Shown here in pieces: positions 17,434 to 26,274 of a stretch of 64,000 nucleotides of DNA. The notes under the pieces are model-generated. The model did not search any database, was not told the DNA's origin, and was given only the letters and a program-made list of their open reading frames with translations. The DNA is from Alistipes sp. Its GTDB lineage: Bacteria; Bacteroidota; Bacteroidia; Bacteroidales; Rikenellaceae. A program made the position numbers and the translations under genes. Location: NCBI GenBank assembly GCA_017504485.1, contig JAFVRC010000022.1, positions 1 to 64,000 on the forward strand, given 5' to 3'. How positions within the stretch are numbered: the first letter of the stretch is position 1; each line of letters begins with the position of its first letter.

Positions 17434-20031
17434 TTAGTTACTGAACGAGAGTTCGTCCGAGGAGCAGTCGATGACTATCGGTTTCGACTTATCGACCGTG
17501 CCGGCGAGGATACGCTTCGAAAGCTCGTTGATAACCTCGCGCTGAATAACTCGCTTGACAGGGCGTGCACCGTATGCCGCATCGTAGCCGACGTGGGCAA
17601 TCCACGCACGGGCCTTATCGGTCACACGCAGCTCTATGCCACTCTGGCGCAACATCTTATGGACTATACCGAGCTGAATATCGACAATCTGCGCAATATC
17701 TCTCTCGGAGAGAGGCTCGAACATCACAATCTCGTCGATACGGTTCAGAAACTCCGGTTTTAGCTGCTGCTTGAGCTGCTCGACAACCTCGCGGCGCGTA
17801 GCCTCAACAACCTCGGCCGGCACCTCTCCACCCTCGCTCAACGCACGCGAGAAGCGCTCCTGAATGGTGAAGGCACCCATATTCGAGGTCATGATGATTA
17901 TCGTATTGCGAAAATCGACCGTGCGCCCCTTGTTGTCGGTTAGGCGGCCGTCGTCAAGCACCTGCAATAAGATATTAAAGACGTCGGGGTGAGCCTTCTC
18001 GATTTCGTCGAGCAGAACAACCGAATACGGCTTGCGGCGCACCGCCTCGGTGAGCTGTCCGCCCTCGTCGTAGCCGACATATCCCGGAGGCGCACCGACC
18101 AAACGCGACACGGCGTGCCGCTCCTGATACTCACTCATATCGATTCGTGTCATCATATTCTCATCGTTGAAGAGGAACTCGGCCAGGGCACGCGCCAGCT
18201 CAGTCTTGCCGACACCCGTCGAGCCGAGGAAGATGAACGAGCCAATAGGCTTGCGGGCATCCGACAGACCGGCACGAGCACGGCGCACGGCATCCGACAC
18301 TACGGCAATAGCCTGCTCCTGCCCAACCACACGGCCGTGGAGCGCAGCTTCCATATTGAGGAGCTTCTCGCGCTCGGAGGCGAGCATTCGCGACACGGGT
18401 ATTCCTGTCCAACGCGACACCACCTCGGCGATATCCTCGGCATCGACCTCCTCCTTTATCATCGAGCCGGCCGAGGTGCTCTCTTTGAGTTGCTCGTTGA
18501 GCTTCGCAATACTGTTTTCGGCCTCGACAATCGAGCCGTAACGAATCTCGGCCACACGACCGTAATCGCCTATGCGCTCGGCCTGTTGCGCCTCGAGTTT
18601 GAGCTGCTCGATGCGCTCCTTCTCCTGCTGGATCTTGCGGATAAGATCGCGCTCGCCCTCCCACTTGGCACACATCGCCGAGGAGCGAGATTTAAGATCC
18701 TCAATCTCTTTGTCGAGTGTCGCAATACGCTCCTTGTCACCCTCGCGACGAATAGCCTCGCGCTCGATTTCGAGCTGGCGGATACGACGGTCGAGCGAAT
18801 CAAGTTCCTCGGGCACGGAGTTCATCTCCAAGCGCAGACGCGAGGCAGCCTCATCGACCAAATCTATCGCCTTATCGGGCAGAAAACGGGTGGTTATATA
18901 GCGGTGCGAAAGCTCCACGGCCGATACTATCGCCTCATCCTTGATACGCACCTTATGGTGATTCTCGTAACGCTCCTTCAGACCTCGCAGAATCGACACT
19001 GCATCCTCGGGCGACGGCTCCTCGACCATCACTTTCTGGAAGCGTCGCTCGAGTGCCTTATCCTGCTCGAAATACTTCTGAAATTCGTCGAGCGTCGTGG
19101 CCCCGATGGTGCGCAATTCGCCTCGCGCAAGGGCCGGTTTGAGAATGTTGGCCGCATCCATCGCACCGCTCGACTTGCCGGCTCCGACAAGCGTATGAAT
19201 CTCGTCGATGAAAAGCAGCACTTCGCCCTCACTATCAATCACTTCGTTGATTACGGCTTTGAGTCGTTCCTCGAACTCGCCCTGATATTTTGCGCCTGCA
19301 ATCAGGGCTCCCATATCGAGCGAAAAGATACGCTTCGAGCGGAGATTTTCGGGCACATCGCCGTCGATAATTCGGTGGGCAATACCCTCGACAATGGCTG
19401 TCTTGCCGACACCCGCTTCGCCGACCAAAACCGGATTATTTTTGGTGCGGCGCGAGAGTATCTGCAACACACGTCGTATCTCCTCGTCACGACCTATCAC
19501 GGGGTCGAGTTTCCCCTGTCGAGCCATCTCGTTGAGGTCGATGGCATACTTGCCCAACGCGTCGAACTCCTGCGAGGAGTTTTGCGAATCGACCGTCGCA
19601 CCTTTGCGGAACTGCTTGATGGCCTCGATGAGCGACTTCTCGGAGGCTCCGTTGCGTTTAAGAATCTCGGAGGCCTCGCCGCGCTCCGACACAAGGGCGA
19701 GCAGAAGGTGCTCGACCGAGGCGTACTTATCCTTGAACTTTGAGGTAAAATCTACGGCTCGCTGCACGACAAGCGACAGGTCGCGCGAGAAGAACGACTC
19801 GCCGCCCGATACCTTTGGTAGTCGTGCAACGGCCTCTGAAACCTCCTTGCGGAGCATCGGCACAGCGACACCTACGCGCCCCAACAAAAAAGCGCCGAGG
19901 GCATTGTCGTCGGCCACCACAACTTCAAGCAGATGCAGCGGCTCGACAGCCTGCTGCTGATGCTTGTGAGCAAGAGCCGCGGCACTCTGCAACGCCTCTT
20001 GCGCCTTGATTGTCAATGTGTTAATATTCAT
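17434..20031 (-). CDS. clpB: ClpB disaggregase (Hsp100)
   Basis: ClpB of 865 residues, full length. The N-domain ([17 protein letters not shown]) precedes AAA-1 with Walker A GEAGVGKT near residue 203 and Walker [12 protein letters not shown]. The coiled-coil middle domain runs from about 400 to 525 (Glu/Lys/Arg-rich, [20 protein letters not shown]). AAA-2 has Walker A GSTGVGKT near residue 602 and the ClpB signature [18 protein letters not shown]. There is no ClpP-binding loop. It extracts proteins from aggregates with DnaK/DnaJ. It is divergent from dnaX; the 200-bp gap contains a palindrome and direct repeat that could be a heat-shock operator. No TAnnTTTG box is visible for this strand, so a different promoter may be used. 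Confidence 0.97.
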   Translation of the reverse strand: MNINTLTIKAQEALQSAAALAHKHQQQAVEPLHLLEVVVADDNALGAFLLGRVGVAVPMLRKEVSEAVARLPKVSGGESFFSRDLSLVVQRAVDFTSKFKDKYASVEHLLLALVSERGEASEILKRNGASEKSLIEAIKQFRKGATVDSQNSSQEFDALGKYAIDLNEMARQGKLDPVIGRDEEIRRVLQILSRRTKNNPVLVGEAGVGKTAIVEGIAHRIIDGDVPENLRSKRIFSLDMGALIAGAKYQGEFEERLKAVINEVIDSEGEVLLFIDEIHTLVGAGKSSGAMDAANILKPALARGELRTIGATTLDEFQKYFEQDKALERRFQKVMVEEPSPEDAVSILRGLKERYENHHKVRIKDEAIVSAVELSHRYITTRFLPDKAIDLVDEAASRLRLEMNSVPEELDSLDRRIRQLEIEREAIRREGDKERIATLDKEIEDLKSRSSAMCAKWEGERDLIRKIQQEKERIEQLKLEAQQAERIGDYGRVAEIRYGSIVEAENSIAKLNEQLKESTSAGSMIKEEVDAEDIAEVVSRWTGIPVSRMLASEREKLLNMEAALHGRVVGQEQAIAVVSDAVRRARAGLSDARKPIGSFIFLGSTGVGKTELARALAEFLFNDENMMTRIDMSEYQERHAVSRLVGAPPGYVGYDEGGQLTEAVRRKPYSVVLLDEIEKAHPDVFNILLQVLDDGRLTDNKGRTVDFRNTIIIMTSNMGAFTIQERFSRALSEGGEVPAEVVEATRREVVEQLKQQLKPEFLNRIDEIVMFEPLSERDIAQIVDIQLGIVHKMLRQSGIELRVTDKARAWIAHVGYDAAYGARPVKRVIQREVINELSKRILAGTVDKSKPIVIDCSSDELSFSN

Positions 20032-20106
20032 AATATATGGTTTTAATTAAACTTTTCCTACAATCTGTTTTTCGCCCCAACAAAAGTTTTGCCAATCCCC
20101 CTTGGC

Positions 20107-20131
20107 GTGCCATCGTGGCACAATCGTGGCA
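20107..20131. promoter_or_regulatory. operator-like palindrome plus direct repeat between clpB and dnaX
   Basis: A perfect palindrome GTGCCA-TCG-TGGCAC lies at 20107-20121, and the 9-mer ATCGTGGCA occurs twice (20112-20120 and 20123-20131). It sits 76 bp upstream of the clpB start and 86 bp upstream of the dnaX -7 box. No known operator is recognised. Confidence 0.4.
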
Positions 20132-20216
20132 GTATATGGCACCCATCGTATGACACTATCCGCCAAAATGACATAAAAAATATGCGCCCGTAGGGCGACT
20201 ATCCGCGAAAATTTAC

Positions 20217-20224
20217 TACCTTTG
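20217..20224 (+). promoter_or_regulatory. dnaX -7 box, near-leaderless
   Basis: TACCTTTG matches the -7 consensus and ends 8 bases before the dnaX ATG at 20233, so the leader would be only a few bases. Confidence 0.65.
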
Positions 20225-20232
20225 TCGCGATT

Positions 20233-22044
20233 ATGGAGAAGTTTATAGTTTCGGCACGCAAGTATCGCCCGGCAACCTTCGCAAGTGTTGTCGGTCAGAA
20301 GCACATCACCTCGACGCTCAAAAACGCTATCGAGCGCAATCAACTGGCGCACGCCTACCTCTTCTGCGGACCCCGCGGCGTGGGCAAGACAACTTGCGCC
20401 CGAATTTTCGCAAAGGCGATAAACTGCCTCAACCCACAGGGTGCCGAAGCGTGCAACGAGTGCGACTCGTGCCGTTCGTTCAACGAGGGGCGCTCGCTCA
20501 ACATCCACGAGTTGGATGCCGCCTCGAACAACTCGATTGACGACATCCGCAACCTCATAGAGCAGGTGCGCGTCATTCCACAGGTGGGGCACTACTCGGT
20601 CTTTATCATCGACGAGGTGCATATGCTCTCGACGGCCGCCTTCAACGCATTCCTCAAAACCCTCGAGGAGCCGCCACAGCACGCTATCTTCATCCTCGCC
20701 ACGACCGAGAAGCACAAGATTATCCCGACGATTCTTTCGCGCTGCCAGATATACGACTTCAACCGTATCCGCGTAGAGGATGCTGTGGAGTATCTGCGCT
20801 ACATCGCCCAGAACGAGGGCGTGACGAGCGACGAGGAGTCGCTCAACCTCATAGCGCAGAAGGCTGATGGCGGTATGCGCGATGCACTGTCGATGTTCGA
20901 CAAAGCGGTGTCGTTCTGCGGCGCCAAGCTCGACTACCACTCGGTAGCTGCCACACTCAACGTGCTCGACTACGACACCTACTTCCAATTTACCGATATG
21001 CTCGCAAAGGGCGACTACATAAATGCGCTGTTGGAGTTCGACCGCGTGCTGTCGCGAGGATTTTCGGGCCAGACCTTCATGAACGGACTCAACAAGCACA
21101 TTCGCGACCTGCTGATGGCCAAGGGCCCTGCCATATCGCTTATCGAATATACAGGGGCATTGCTTGAACGCTATCGCACACAAGCGGCAGAGAGTGCCAC
21201 AGAGTTCCTTTTCGGAGCCATAGCACTGCTGACGGAGGCCGATGCAAAGTTGAACATATCGTCGAACCAACGACTGCTTGTAGAGCTTACGCTGATGAAG
21301 ATTGCAGCAATAGCTCAAAAAAAAAATAGCGTACTGACGCTGCCCGTAGCCGAGGAGTATCCTCTGCCCGACCTTAACGCGCGGCAAGTATCTGCAAACA
21401 AGGATGTTGCACAACCGCAAGCTCCACAACCCGTTGTTGTCCCTGCCGCAATGCCACGGGCATCACAGCAGCCTTGTGAGGTTCAGCAGCCTACCGTTGT
21501 GCCAACTCCGCAGCCCATTGTCGAGCCTGCAGCCGCACAACCTGCGCCTACAACCACTCCGGCTCGACCTGCTTCGCCGAAGGAGACCGAGGGCTCTTCG
21601 TTTATCGCCGGAGGCTCGCTCTCGTCGTTGCTCTATAAAGTAGGGGCGGCCAACGGTGAAGGGGAGATTACTACCGAGGCCAAGATTGATATCGCAAGCG
21701 AGGATAAGCTCGAAGCGGCAAAGGATATTATCGTTAAGCGTATGTGCGAGGAGCGTCCTCGTCTGGTGTCAGCCTTCGAGAATATCGTCTTTCGGGGCAA
21801 CCACGTCTGCCTGACGGTGCCGACAACCGCCCTGCGCGACGAGCTCAACGCCGTGCGGCACGAGGTGGCCGAGAGCATAGCTCACCTTGCCGGCATCTCA
21901 GGAGTACTCTCGGTGGATGTTGAGGTGCGCGAGGTGGAGCTGAAGATGCGCCCCGTGAAGTTGGAGGACAGAGTGCACCATATCGTCAAGAAGGCGCCGG
22001 CCTTCGAAGAGTTGCGCAAGACCTTCGACCTCGATGTAGAGTAG
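20233..22044 (+). CDS. dnaX: DNA polymerase III subunit tau (gamma/tau)
   Basis: Clamp-loader subunit of 603 residues. It has Walker A GPRGVGKT at 46-53, zinc cysteines C65, C74, C77 and C80 (CNECDSC), Walker B FIIDEVHML and SRC-type FNAFLKTLEEP. Domains I-III end near residue 365. A Pro/Ala/Gln-rich linker (about 375-455) then leads to the tau-specific C-terminal region (about 460-603). An uninterrupted run of ten A residues at 21317-21326 encodes Q-K-K-N at 362-365, exactly at the domain III end. A slip in either direction runs into TAG or TGA within three codons, giving 365- or 367-residue products like gamma. It is followed by tyrS 44 bases on. Confidence 0.96.
   Translation: MEKFIVSARKYRPATFASVVGQKHITSTLKNAIERNQLAHAYLFCGPRGVGKTTCARIFAKAINCLNPQGAEACNECDSCRSFNEGRSLNIHELDAASNNSIDDIRNLIEQVRVIPQVGHYSVFIIDEVHMLSTAAFNAFLKTLEEPPQHAIFILATTEKHKIIPTILSRCQIYDFNRIRVEDAVEYLRYIAQNEGVTSDEESLNLIAQKADGGMRDALSMFDKAVSFCGAKLDYHSVAATLNVLDYDTYFQFTDMLAKGDYINALLEFDRVLSRGFSGQTFMNGLNKHIRDLLMAKGPAISLIEYTGALLERYRTQAAESATEFLFGAIALLTEADAKLNISSNQRLLVELTLMKIAAIAQKKNSVLTLPVAEEYPLPDLNARQVSANKDVAQPQAPQPVVVPAAMPRASQQPCEVQQPTVVPTPQPIVEPAAAQPAPTTTPARPASPKETEGSSFIAGGSLSSLLYKVGAANGEGEITTEAKIDIASEDKLEAAKDIIVKRMCEERPRLVSAFENIVFRGNHVCLTVPTTALRDELNAVRHEVAESIAHLAGISGVLSVDVEVREVELKMRPVKLEDRVHHIVKKAPAFEELRKTFDLDVE
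21317..21326 (+). promoter_or_regulatory. candidate slippage site (A10) for tau/gamma production
   Basis: Ten consecutive A in frame as c-aa aaa aaa aa-t. One extra A in the message gives Q-K-K-K then TAG; one fewer gives Q-K-K-I-A-Y then TGA. Both stops follow at once, so either error yields a protein of clamp-loader domains only. Thermus dnaX uses transcriptional slippage at an A run and E. coli uses a -1 ribosomal frameshift at AAAAAAG; use here is inference. Confidence 0.5.
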
Positions 22045-22088
22045 CAAACAATGAGTGAGAACGAATAGAAACAACACAATACAGAGTT

Positions 22089-23390
22089 ATGAGCACAAGA
22101 AAAAATTTTGTTGAGGAGTTGCAGTGGCGCGGCATGATTCACACGATTATGCCGGGAGCCGAAGAGCAGCTCGAGAAGGAGATGACAACCGCCTACCTCG
22201 GCATCGACCCTACGGCCGACTCGCTGCATATCGGCCACTTGGTGGGCGTAATGATATTGAAGCACTTGCAGATGTGCGGACACCGCCCGATTGCCTTGGT
22301 CGGTGGTGCAACGGGTATGATTGGCGACCCTTCGGGCAAGTCGCAGGAGCGTAACCTGCTGAACGAGGAGGCACTGCGCCACAATCAGGAGGCCATCAAG
22401 CGTCAGCTATCGAAGCTTATTGACTTCGACTCGGAGGCCGAGAATGCAGCCATAATGGTCAATAATTACGACTGGATGAAGGAGTTCTCGTTCCTCGACT
22501 TCGCACGCGAAATTGGCAAGTGCATCACCGTGAACTACATGATGGCCAAGGACTCGGTGAAGAAGCGTTTCAATGGCGAGGGCGACGGTATGTCGTTCAC
22601 CGAGTTTACATATCAGCTCTTGCAGGGCTACGACTTCCTGCACCTCTACCAGACGATGAACTGCAAGGTGCAGCTCGGCGGTGCCGACCAGTGGGGCAAC
22701 ATCACCACCGGCACGGAGCTCATCCGCCGCAAGCTCGGCTCGGAGGCCGAGGCGTTTGCCATCACCTGCCCGCTCATCACCAAAGCCGACGGCACGAAGT
22801 TCGGCAAGACCGAGAGCGGCAACGTATGGCTCGATGCACGCTACACCTCGCCGTATAAGTTCTACCAATTCTGGCTGAACGTGAGCGACGACGATGCGAA
22901 GCGTTACATCAAAATCTTCACGTTGCTCGACCGCGAGACTATCGAGTCGCTGATTGCCGAGCACGAGGAGGCGCCACATCTGCGTCTGTTGCAAAAGCGT
23001 CTGGCCGAGGAGGTTACAACTATGATTCACTCACGCGAAGAGTATGAGAAGGCTGTCGAGGCCTCGCAAATTCTCTTCGGCGGAGCAACGTCGGATGCGC
23101 TGCGCCGCCTCGACGAGCATACACTCCTGCAGGTGTTCGACGGCGTGCCGCAGTTCACCATCAAGCGCGAGGAACTTGGCTGCTCGATTATCGACCTCTG
23201 CGCCGAAAAGACACAGGTATTCCCATCAAAGGGTGAGTGCCGCAAGATGATTCAGGGCGGCGGCGTATCGCTCAACAAGGAGAAGGTGACGGATATTCAG
23301 CGTGCCGTGACGGAGGAGGATTTGATTACCGAGAAGTATATACTCGTGCAGCGCGGTAAGAAGAACTACTACCTCATAACCGTCGAGTAG
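22089..23390 (+). CDS. tyrS: tyrosyl-tRNA synthetase
   Basis: Class I tyrosyl-tRNA synthetase, 433 residues. The HIGH motif is at 47-50 ([10 protein letters not shown]), the tyrosine pocket around [24 protein letters not shown], and the KMSKS-equivalent is KFGKT. The C-terminal S4-like RNA-binding domain starts near 370 ([19 protein letters not shown]). It charges tRNA-Tyr. It lies between dnaX and folB; the folB start codon follows its TAG with no gap. Confidence 0.97.
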   Translation: MSTRKNFVEELQWRGMIHTIMPGAEEQLEKEMTTAYLGIDPTADSLHIGHLVGVMILKHLQMCGHRPIALVGGATGMIGDPSGKSQERNLLNEEALRHNQEAIKRQLSKLIDFDSEAENAAIMVNNYDWMKEFSFLDFAREIGKCITVNYMMAKDSVKKRFNGEGDGMSFTEFTYQLLQGYDFLHLYQTMNCKVQLGGADQWGNITTGTELIRRKLGSEAEAFAITCPLITKADGTKFGKTESGNVWLDARYTSPYKFYQFWLNVSDDDAKRYIKIFTLLDRETIESLIAEHEEAPHLRLLQKRLAEEVTTMIHSREEYEKAVEASQILFGGATSDALRRLDEHTLLQVFDGVPQFTIKREELGCSIIDLCAEKTQVFPSKGECRKMIQGGGVSLNKEKVTDIQRAVTEEDLITEKYILVQRGKKNYYLITVE

Positions 23391-23753
23391 GTGGAGCACA
23401 AGCTATATACAATAGATGTGGAGGGCATGGATTTCCATGCCTTCCACGGTTGCTATGCACTCGAGCAGCGGACAGGGAGCCACTTCGAAGTGTCGTTGCG
23501 TATCACAACCGAGCTGGGAACGGTTGCCGAGAGCGACGACGTAACAAAGGCGGTGAACTACCTCTCCGTATATGAAGTTGTACGCCGCGTGATGGGCATT
23601 ACACAGCACACAATCGAGCGCGTGGCCACGAACATCATCGCAGCCCTGCGCGAGCAGTTTCCGCAGATCGAGCAGGTGGAGTGCCGCGTCACGAAGCTCG
23701 CTCCGCCACTGGGTGGCAAGGTGGCGCGTGTGAGCGTCACGATACGAGGTTAG
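23391..23753 (+). CDS. folB: dihydroneopterin aldolase FolB
   Basis: 120-residue FolB, the usual length. It begins with GTG on the base after the tyrS stop, so translation is probably coupled. The tunnelling-fold motifs are present: VEGMDFHAFHGCYALEQRTG (catalytic region), VNYLSVYEVV, and TKLAPPLGGKVARVSVTI, where the final Lys belongs to the pterin site. It cleaves dihydroneopterin to hydroxymethyldihydropterin in folate synthesis, two steps after FolE, whose gene lies at 51.9 kb in this window. No upstream ATG is possible without invading tyrS. Confidence 0.93.
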   Translation: MEHKLYTIDVEGMDFHAFHGCYALEQRTGSHFEVSLRITTELGTVAESDDVTKAVNYLSVYEVVRRVMGITQHTIERVATNIIAALREQFPQIEQVECRVTKLAPPLGGKVARVSVTIRG

Positions 23754-23787
23754 GTTCGAGAGAATGATAGGTTAGTTTAGTAAGAAT

Positions 23788-25092
23788 ATGAGTGAAAAGA
23801 GTAGAGATTCATTCGGCTCCAAGATAGGGGCCATACTTGTCGCCGCAGGCAGCACAATAGGCCTCGGCAGTATTTGGCGTTTTCCGTATATCGCCGGCGA
23901 GCAAGGAGGAGGAGCGTTTTTGCTGCTCTACCTTGTCTGCATCCTTATCCTCGGCATACCTATTATGTTGTCCGAGTTTGCGATAGGCTCCTACACGCGC
24001 AAAAGCCCCGTCTATGCCTACAAGCAGCTCTCGCGCCGCTGGACGTGGCTCGGCTACAACAGCATCGTCGTCTCGCTACTCATCTCGGGCTTCTACTACG
24101 TCGTGTCGGGATGGTCGCTGCAATACTTCATCTCGTCGATTGACGGCTCACTCTACACCTCCGGCGACTTCCACTCGCTCTTCGAGGAGTTCCGCACCTC
24201 GTGGCGCGAGCCTCTTTACACAGTGATATTCATCTTGATGACCCACTTCATCGTGGTGCGAGGCGCAAAAAAGGGGTTGGAGCGCGTGTCGGATGTGATG
24301 ATGCCGCTGTTGCTCGCCATCCTTGTGATTATGGCCGTGCGCTCCGCGATGATGGAGGGGGCAGCCGAGGGCTACAAGTTCCTCTTCAAGCCCGATTTCA
24401 ACAAGGCCTTCACCGTCAAGACCATAATCAGCGCCATCGGCCAAGCGTTCTTCGCCCTGTCGATAGGTCTCGGCTGCATGATTGCCTACTCCTCCTATTT
24501 CAAGAAGGGTACAAACCTCACATCGACGGCCTTCTCCGTCTCGCTTATGACCTTCGCTGTGGCTGTGCTGTCGGGCGTCGTAATATTCCCGGCCGTATTC
24601 TCAGTCGAGGGATTGGAGCCTACGGCGGGCCCGACGCTCATCTTCGAGACTCTGCCATTTATCTTCGCCGATATGTCGATGCCGCAGTTCTGGTCGACAA
24701 TATTCTTCCTGTTGGTGGCTATGGCATCACTCACCTCGACAATATCGTTCCACGAAGTGCTGACGCAGTACCTCGAGGAGTTCCACACGATGTCGCGTCG
24801 CACGGCCGCCTCGATAGTCACTCTCGTATCTATCGGAGCTTCGGCTCTATGCCTGTGGTCGCCGCTCTTCTTTGATGCTTTCGATGTCATCACAGCCGAT
24901 GTGCTTATGCCACTCGGCGGATTCTTCACGGCCATCTTCGCCGGCTGGATACTCAACCCCAAGATATTCCGCAAACAGATGTCGATGGACAACACGCGGC
25001 CAGCACGCCTCTTCCCCGTGCTGCTCTTCCTGCTGCGTTGGGTGTGCCCGATACTGCTGGGTGTAACATTTTTATACAATTTGGCATTTTAG
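23788..25092 (+). CDS. neurotransmitter:sodium symporter (NSS/SNF) family transporter
   Basis: A 434-residue membrane protein with about 11 hydrophobic segments. It opens with SFGSKIGAILVAAGSTIGLGSIWRFPYIAGEQGGGAF, the TM1 signature of the NSS family, with the unwound Gly-rich segment that binds substrate and sodium. A later segment, AFFALSIGLGCMIAYSSY, is the TM6 counterpart. Members take up amino acids with sodium (LeuT, Tyt1). The 11-TM form without TM12 is common in bacteria. The substrate is unknown; the preceding tyrS is weak contextual support for tyrosine. It is 34 bases after folB and probably in the same operon. Confidence 0.9.
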   Translation: MSEKSRDSFGSKIGAILVAAGSTIGLGSIWRFPYIAGEQGGGAFLLLYLVCILILGIPIMLSEFAIGSYTRKSPVYAYKQLSRRWTWLGYNSIVVSLLISGFYYVVSGWSLQYFISSIDGSLYTSGDFHSLFEEFRTSWREPLYTVIFILMTHFIVVRGAKKGLERVSDVMMPLLLAILVIMAVRSAMMEGAAEGYKFLFKPDFNKAFTVKTIISAIGQAFFALSIGLGCMIAYSSYFKKGTNLTSTAFSVSLMTFAVAVLSGVVIFPAVFSVEGLEPTAGPTLIFETLPFIFADMSMPQFWSTIFFLLVAMASLTSTISFHEVLTQYLEEFHTMSRRTAASIVTLVSIGASALCLWSPLFFDAFDVITADVLMPLGGFFTAIFAGWILNPKIFRKQMSMDNTRPARLFPVLLFLLRWVCPILLGVTFLYNLAF

Positions 25093-25138
25093 GGCGCAGT
25101 GTTTGATATAAGCTCTTCGTAAATCCAAAAAAAATTAC

Positions 25139-25146
25139 TATTTTTG
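25139..25146 (+). promoter_or_regulatory. aldolase -7 box
   Basis: TATTTTTG fits TAnnTTTG, 44 bases before the ATG at 25191. The region upstream has no clear TTTG at 19-21 bp. Confidence 0.5.
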
Positions 25147-25190
25147 GGCCGAAAAAGAGAAACGTTCAACTTTTCTAATAACATAAAACT

Positions 25191-26192
25191 ATGATTTCGT
25201 ACAAGGAATTGGGCCTCGTGAACACCAAGGAGATGTTCGCAAAGGCAATCAAGGGCGGTTACGCCATCCCTGCATTCAACTTCAACAACATGGAGCAGTT
25301 GCAGGCTATCATTATGGCTTCGGCAGAGACCAAATCGCCTGTTATCCTTCAGGTGTCGAAGGGCGCTCGTAACTACGCTAACCAGACGCTCCTCCGCTAC
25401 ATGGCAGAGGGTGCTGTGGAGTATGCCAAGGAGCTTGGCTGGGCAAAGCCACAGATTGTGCTTCACCTCGACCACGGTGATTCGTTTGAGACCTGCAAGT
25501 CGTGCGTGGATATGGGCTTCTCGTCGGTGATGATCGACGGCTCGCACCTCCCATACGAGGAGAATGTAGCCCTGACGAAGAAGGTCGTTGAGTATGCTCA
25601 CCAGTTCGACGTAACGGTTGAGGGCGAGCTCGGCGTATTGGCCGGCGTTGAGGATGAGGTTTGCGCCGAGGAGAGCCACTACACCAAGCCAGAGGAGGTT
25701 GTAGATTTCGTCACCAAGACGGGTTGCGACTCGCTCGCCATCTCGATTGGCACGTCGCACGGTGCCTACAAGTTCACCCCTGAGCAGTGCACCATCGACC
25801 CACAGACCGGCCGCCTCGTGCCACCACCATTGGCATTCGACGTGTTGGCAGCTATCGAGAAGGAGCTTCCGGGCTTCCCTATCGTGCTCCACGGCTCGTC
25901 GTCGGTACCACAGGAGGAGGTTGAGACCATCAACAAGTATGGCGGTGCGTTGAAGGCTGCCGTAGGTATTCCTGAGGAGCAGCTTCGTCAGGCTGCCAAG
26001 TCGGCTGTTTGCAAGATTAACATCGACTCTGACTCGCGTCTTGCTATGACGGCCGCTATCCGCGAGGTGTTCGCTACGAACCCTGCGGAATTCGACCCAC
26101 GCAAGTACCTCGGCCCTGCTCGTGAGAATATGAAGAAGCAGTACATCCACAAGATTAAGGAGGTACTCGGCTCGGACGGCAAGGCAGAGTAA
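25191..26192 (+). CDS. fba: class II fructose-1,6-bisphosphate aldolase
   Basis: A zinc-dependent aldolase of 333 residues. It has the catalytic and zinc segment VLHLDHGDSFETC (His-x-x-His type), VEGELGVLAGVEDE (metal Glu), GTSHGAYKF (zinc His and phosphate loop) and VLHGSSSVP (zinc His). It splits fructose-1,6-bisphosphate into dihydroxyacetone phosphate and glyceraldehyde-3-phosphate in glycolysis and the reverse in gluconeogenesis. It has its own promoter and a strong terminator, so it is monocistronic. The codon use is strongly biased, as expected for a highly expressed enzyme. Confidence 0.96.
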   Translation: MISYKELGLVNTKEMFAKAIKGGYAIPAFNFNNMEQLQAIIMASAETKSPVILQVSKGARNYANQTLLRYMAEGAVEYAKELGWAKPQIVLHLDHGDSFETCKSCVDMGFSSVMIDGSHLPYEENVALTKKVVEYAHQFDVTVEGELGVLAGVEDEVCAEESHYTKPEEVVDFVTKTGCDSLAISIGTSHGAYKFTPEQCTIDPQTGRLVPPPLAFDVLAAIEKELPGFPIVLHGSSSVPQEEVETINKYGGALKAAVGIPEEQLRQAAKSAVCKINIDSDSRLAMTAAIREVFATNPAEFDPRKYLGPARENMKKQYIHKIKEVLGSDGKAE

Positions 26193-26216
26193 CCATACTA
26201 TCTACATTCAACAGCA

Positions 26217-26254
26217 TGGGAGTGTCTATCAAGTTTTTAGACACTCCCATTTTG
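26217..26254 (+). terminator. aldolase terminator, repeat family copy A
   Basis: A 12-bp perfect stem (TGGGAGTGTCTA / TAGACACTCCCA) with a 9-base loop is followed by TTTTG. The stem, loop and a downstream tail (GAAGTTGTGTAACAAGGC-like) recur at 55296 and 57346, so this is a dispersed repeat and not only a terminator. Confidence 0.85.
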
Positions 26255-26274
26255 TCAGAAGTTGTGTAACAAGG

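Noticed and set aside
21301-21330. dnaX as a frameshifted pseudogene because of the A10 run
   Set aside because: The main frame runs uninterrupted through the A run for another 238 codons with a tau-type C-terminus.
20047-21429. A 460-residue minus-strand open frame covering the dnaX start and the clpB-dnaX gap
   Set aside because: dnaX on the plus strand has all clamp-loader motifs; the antisense translation resembles nothing and would overlap the dnaX promoter.
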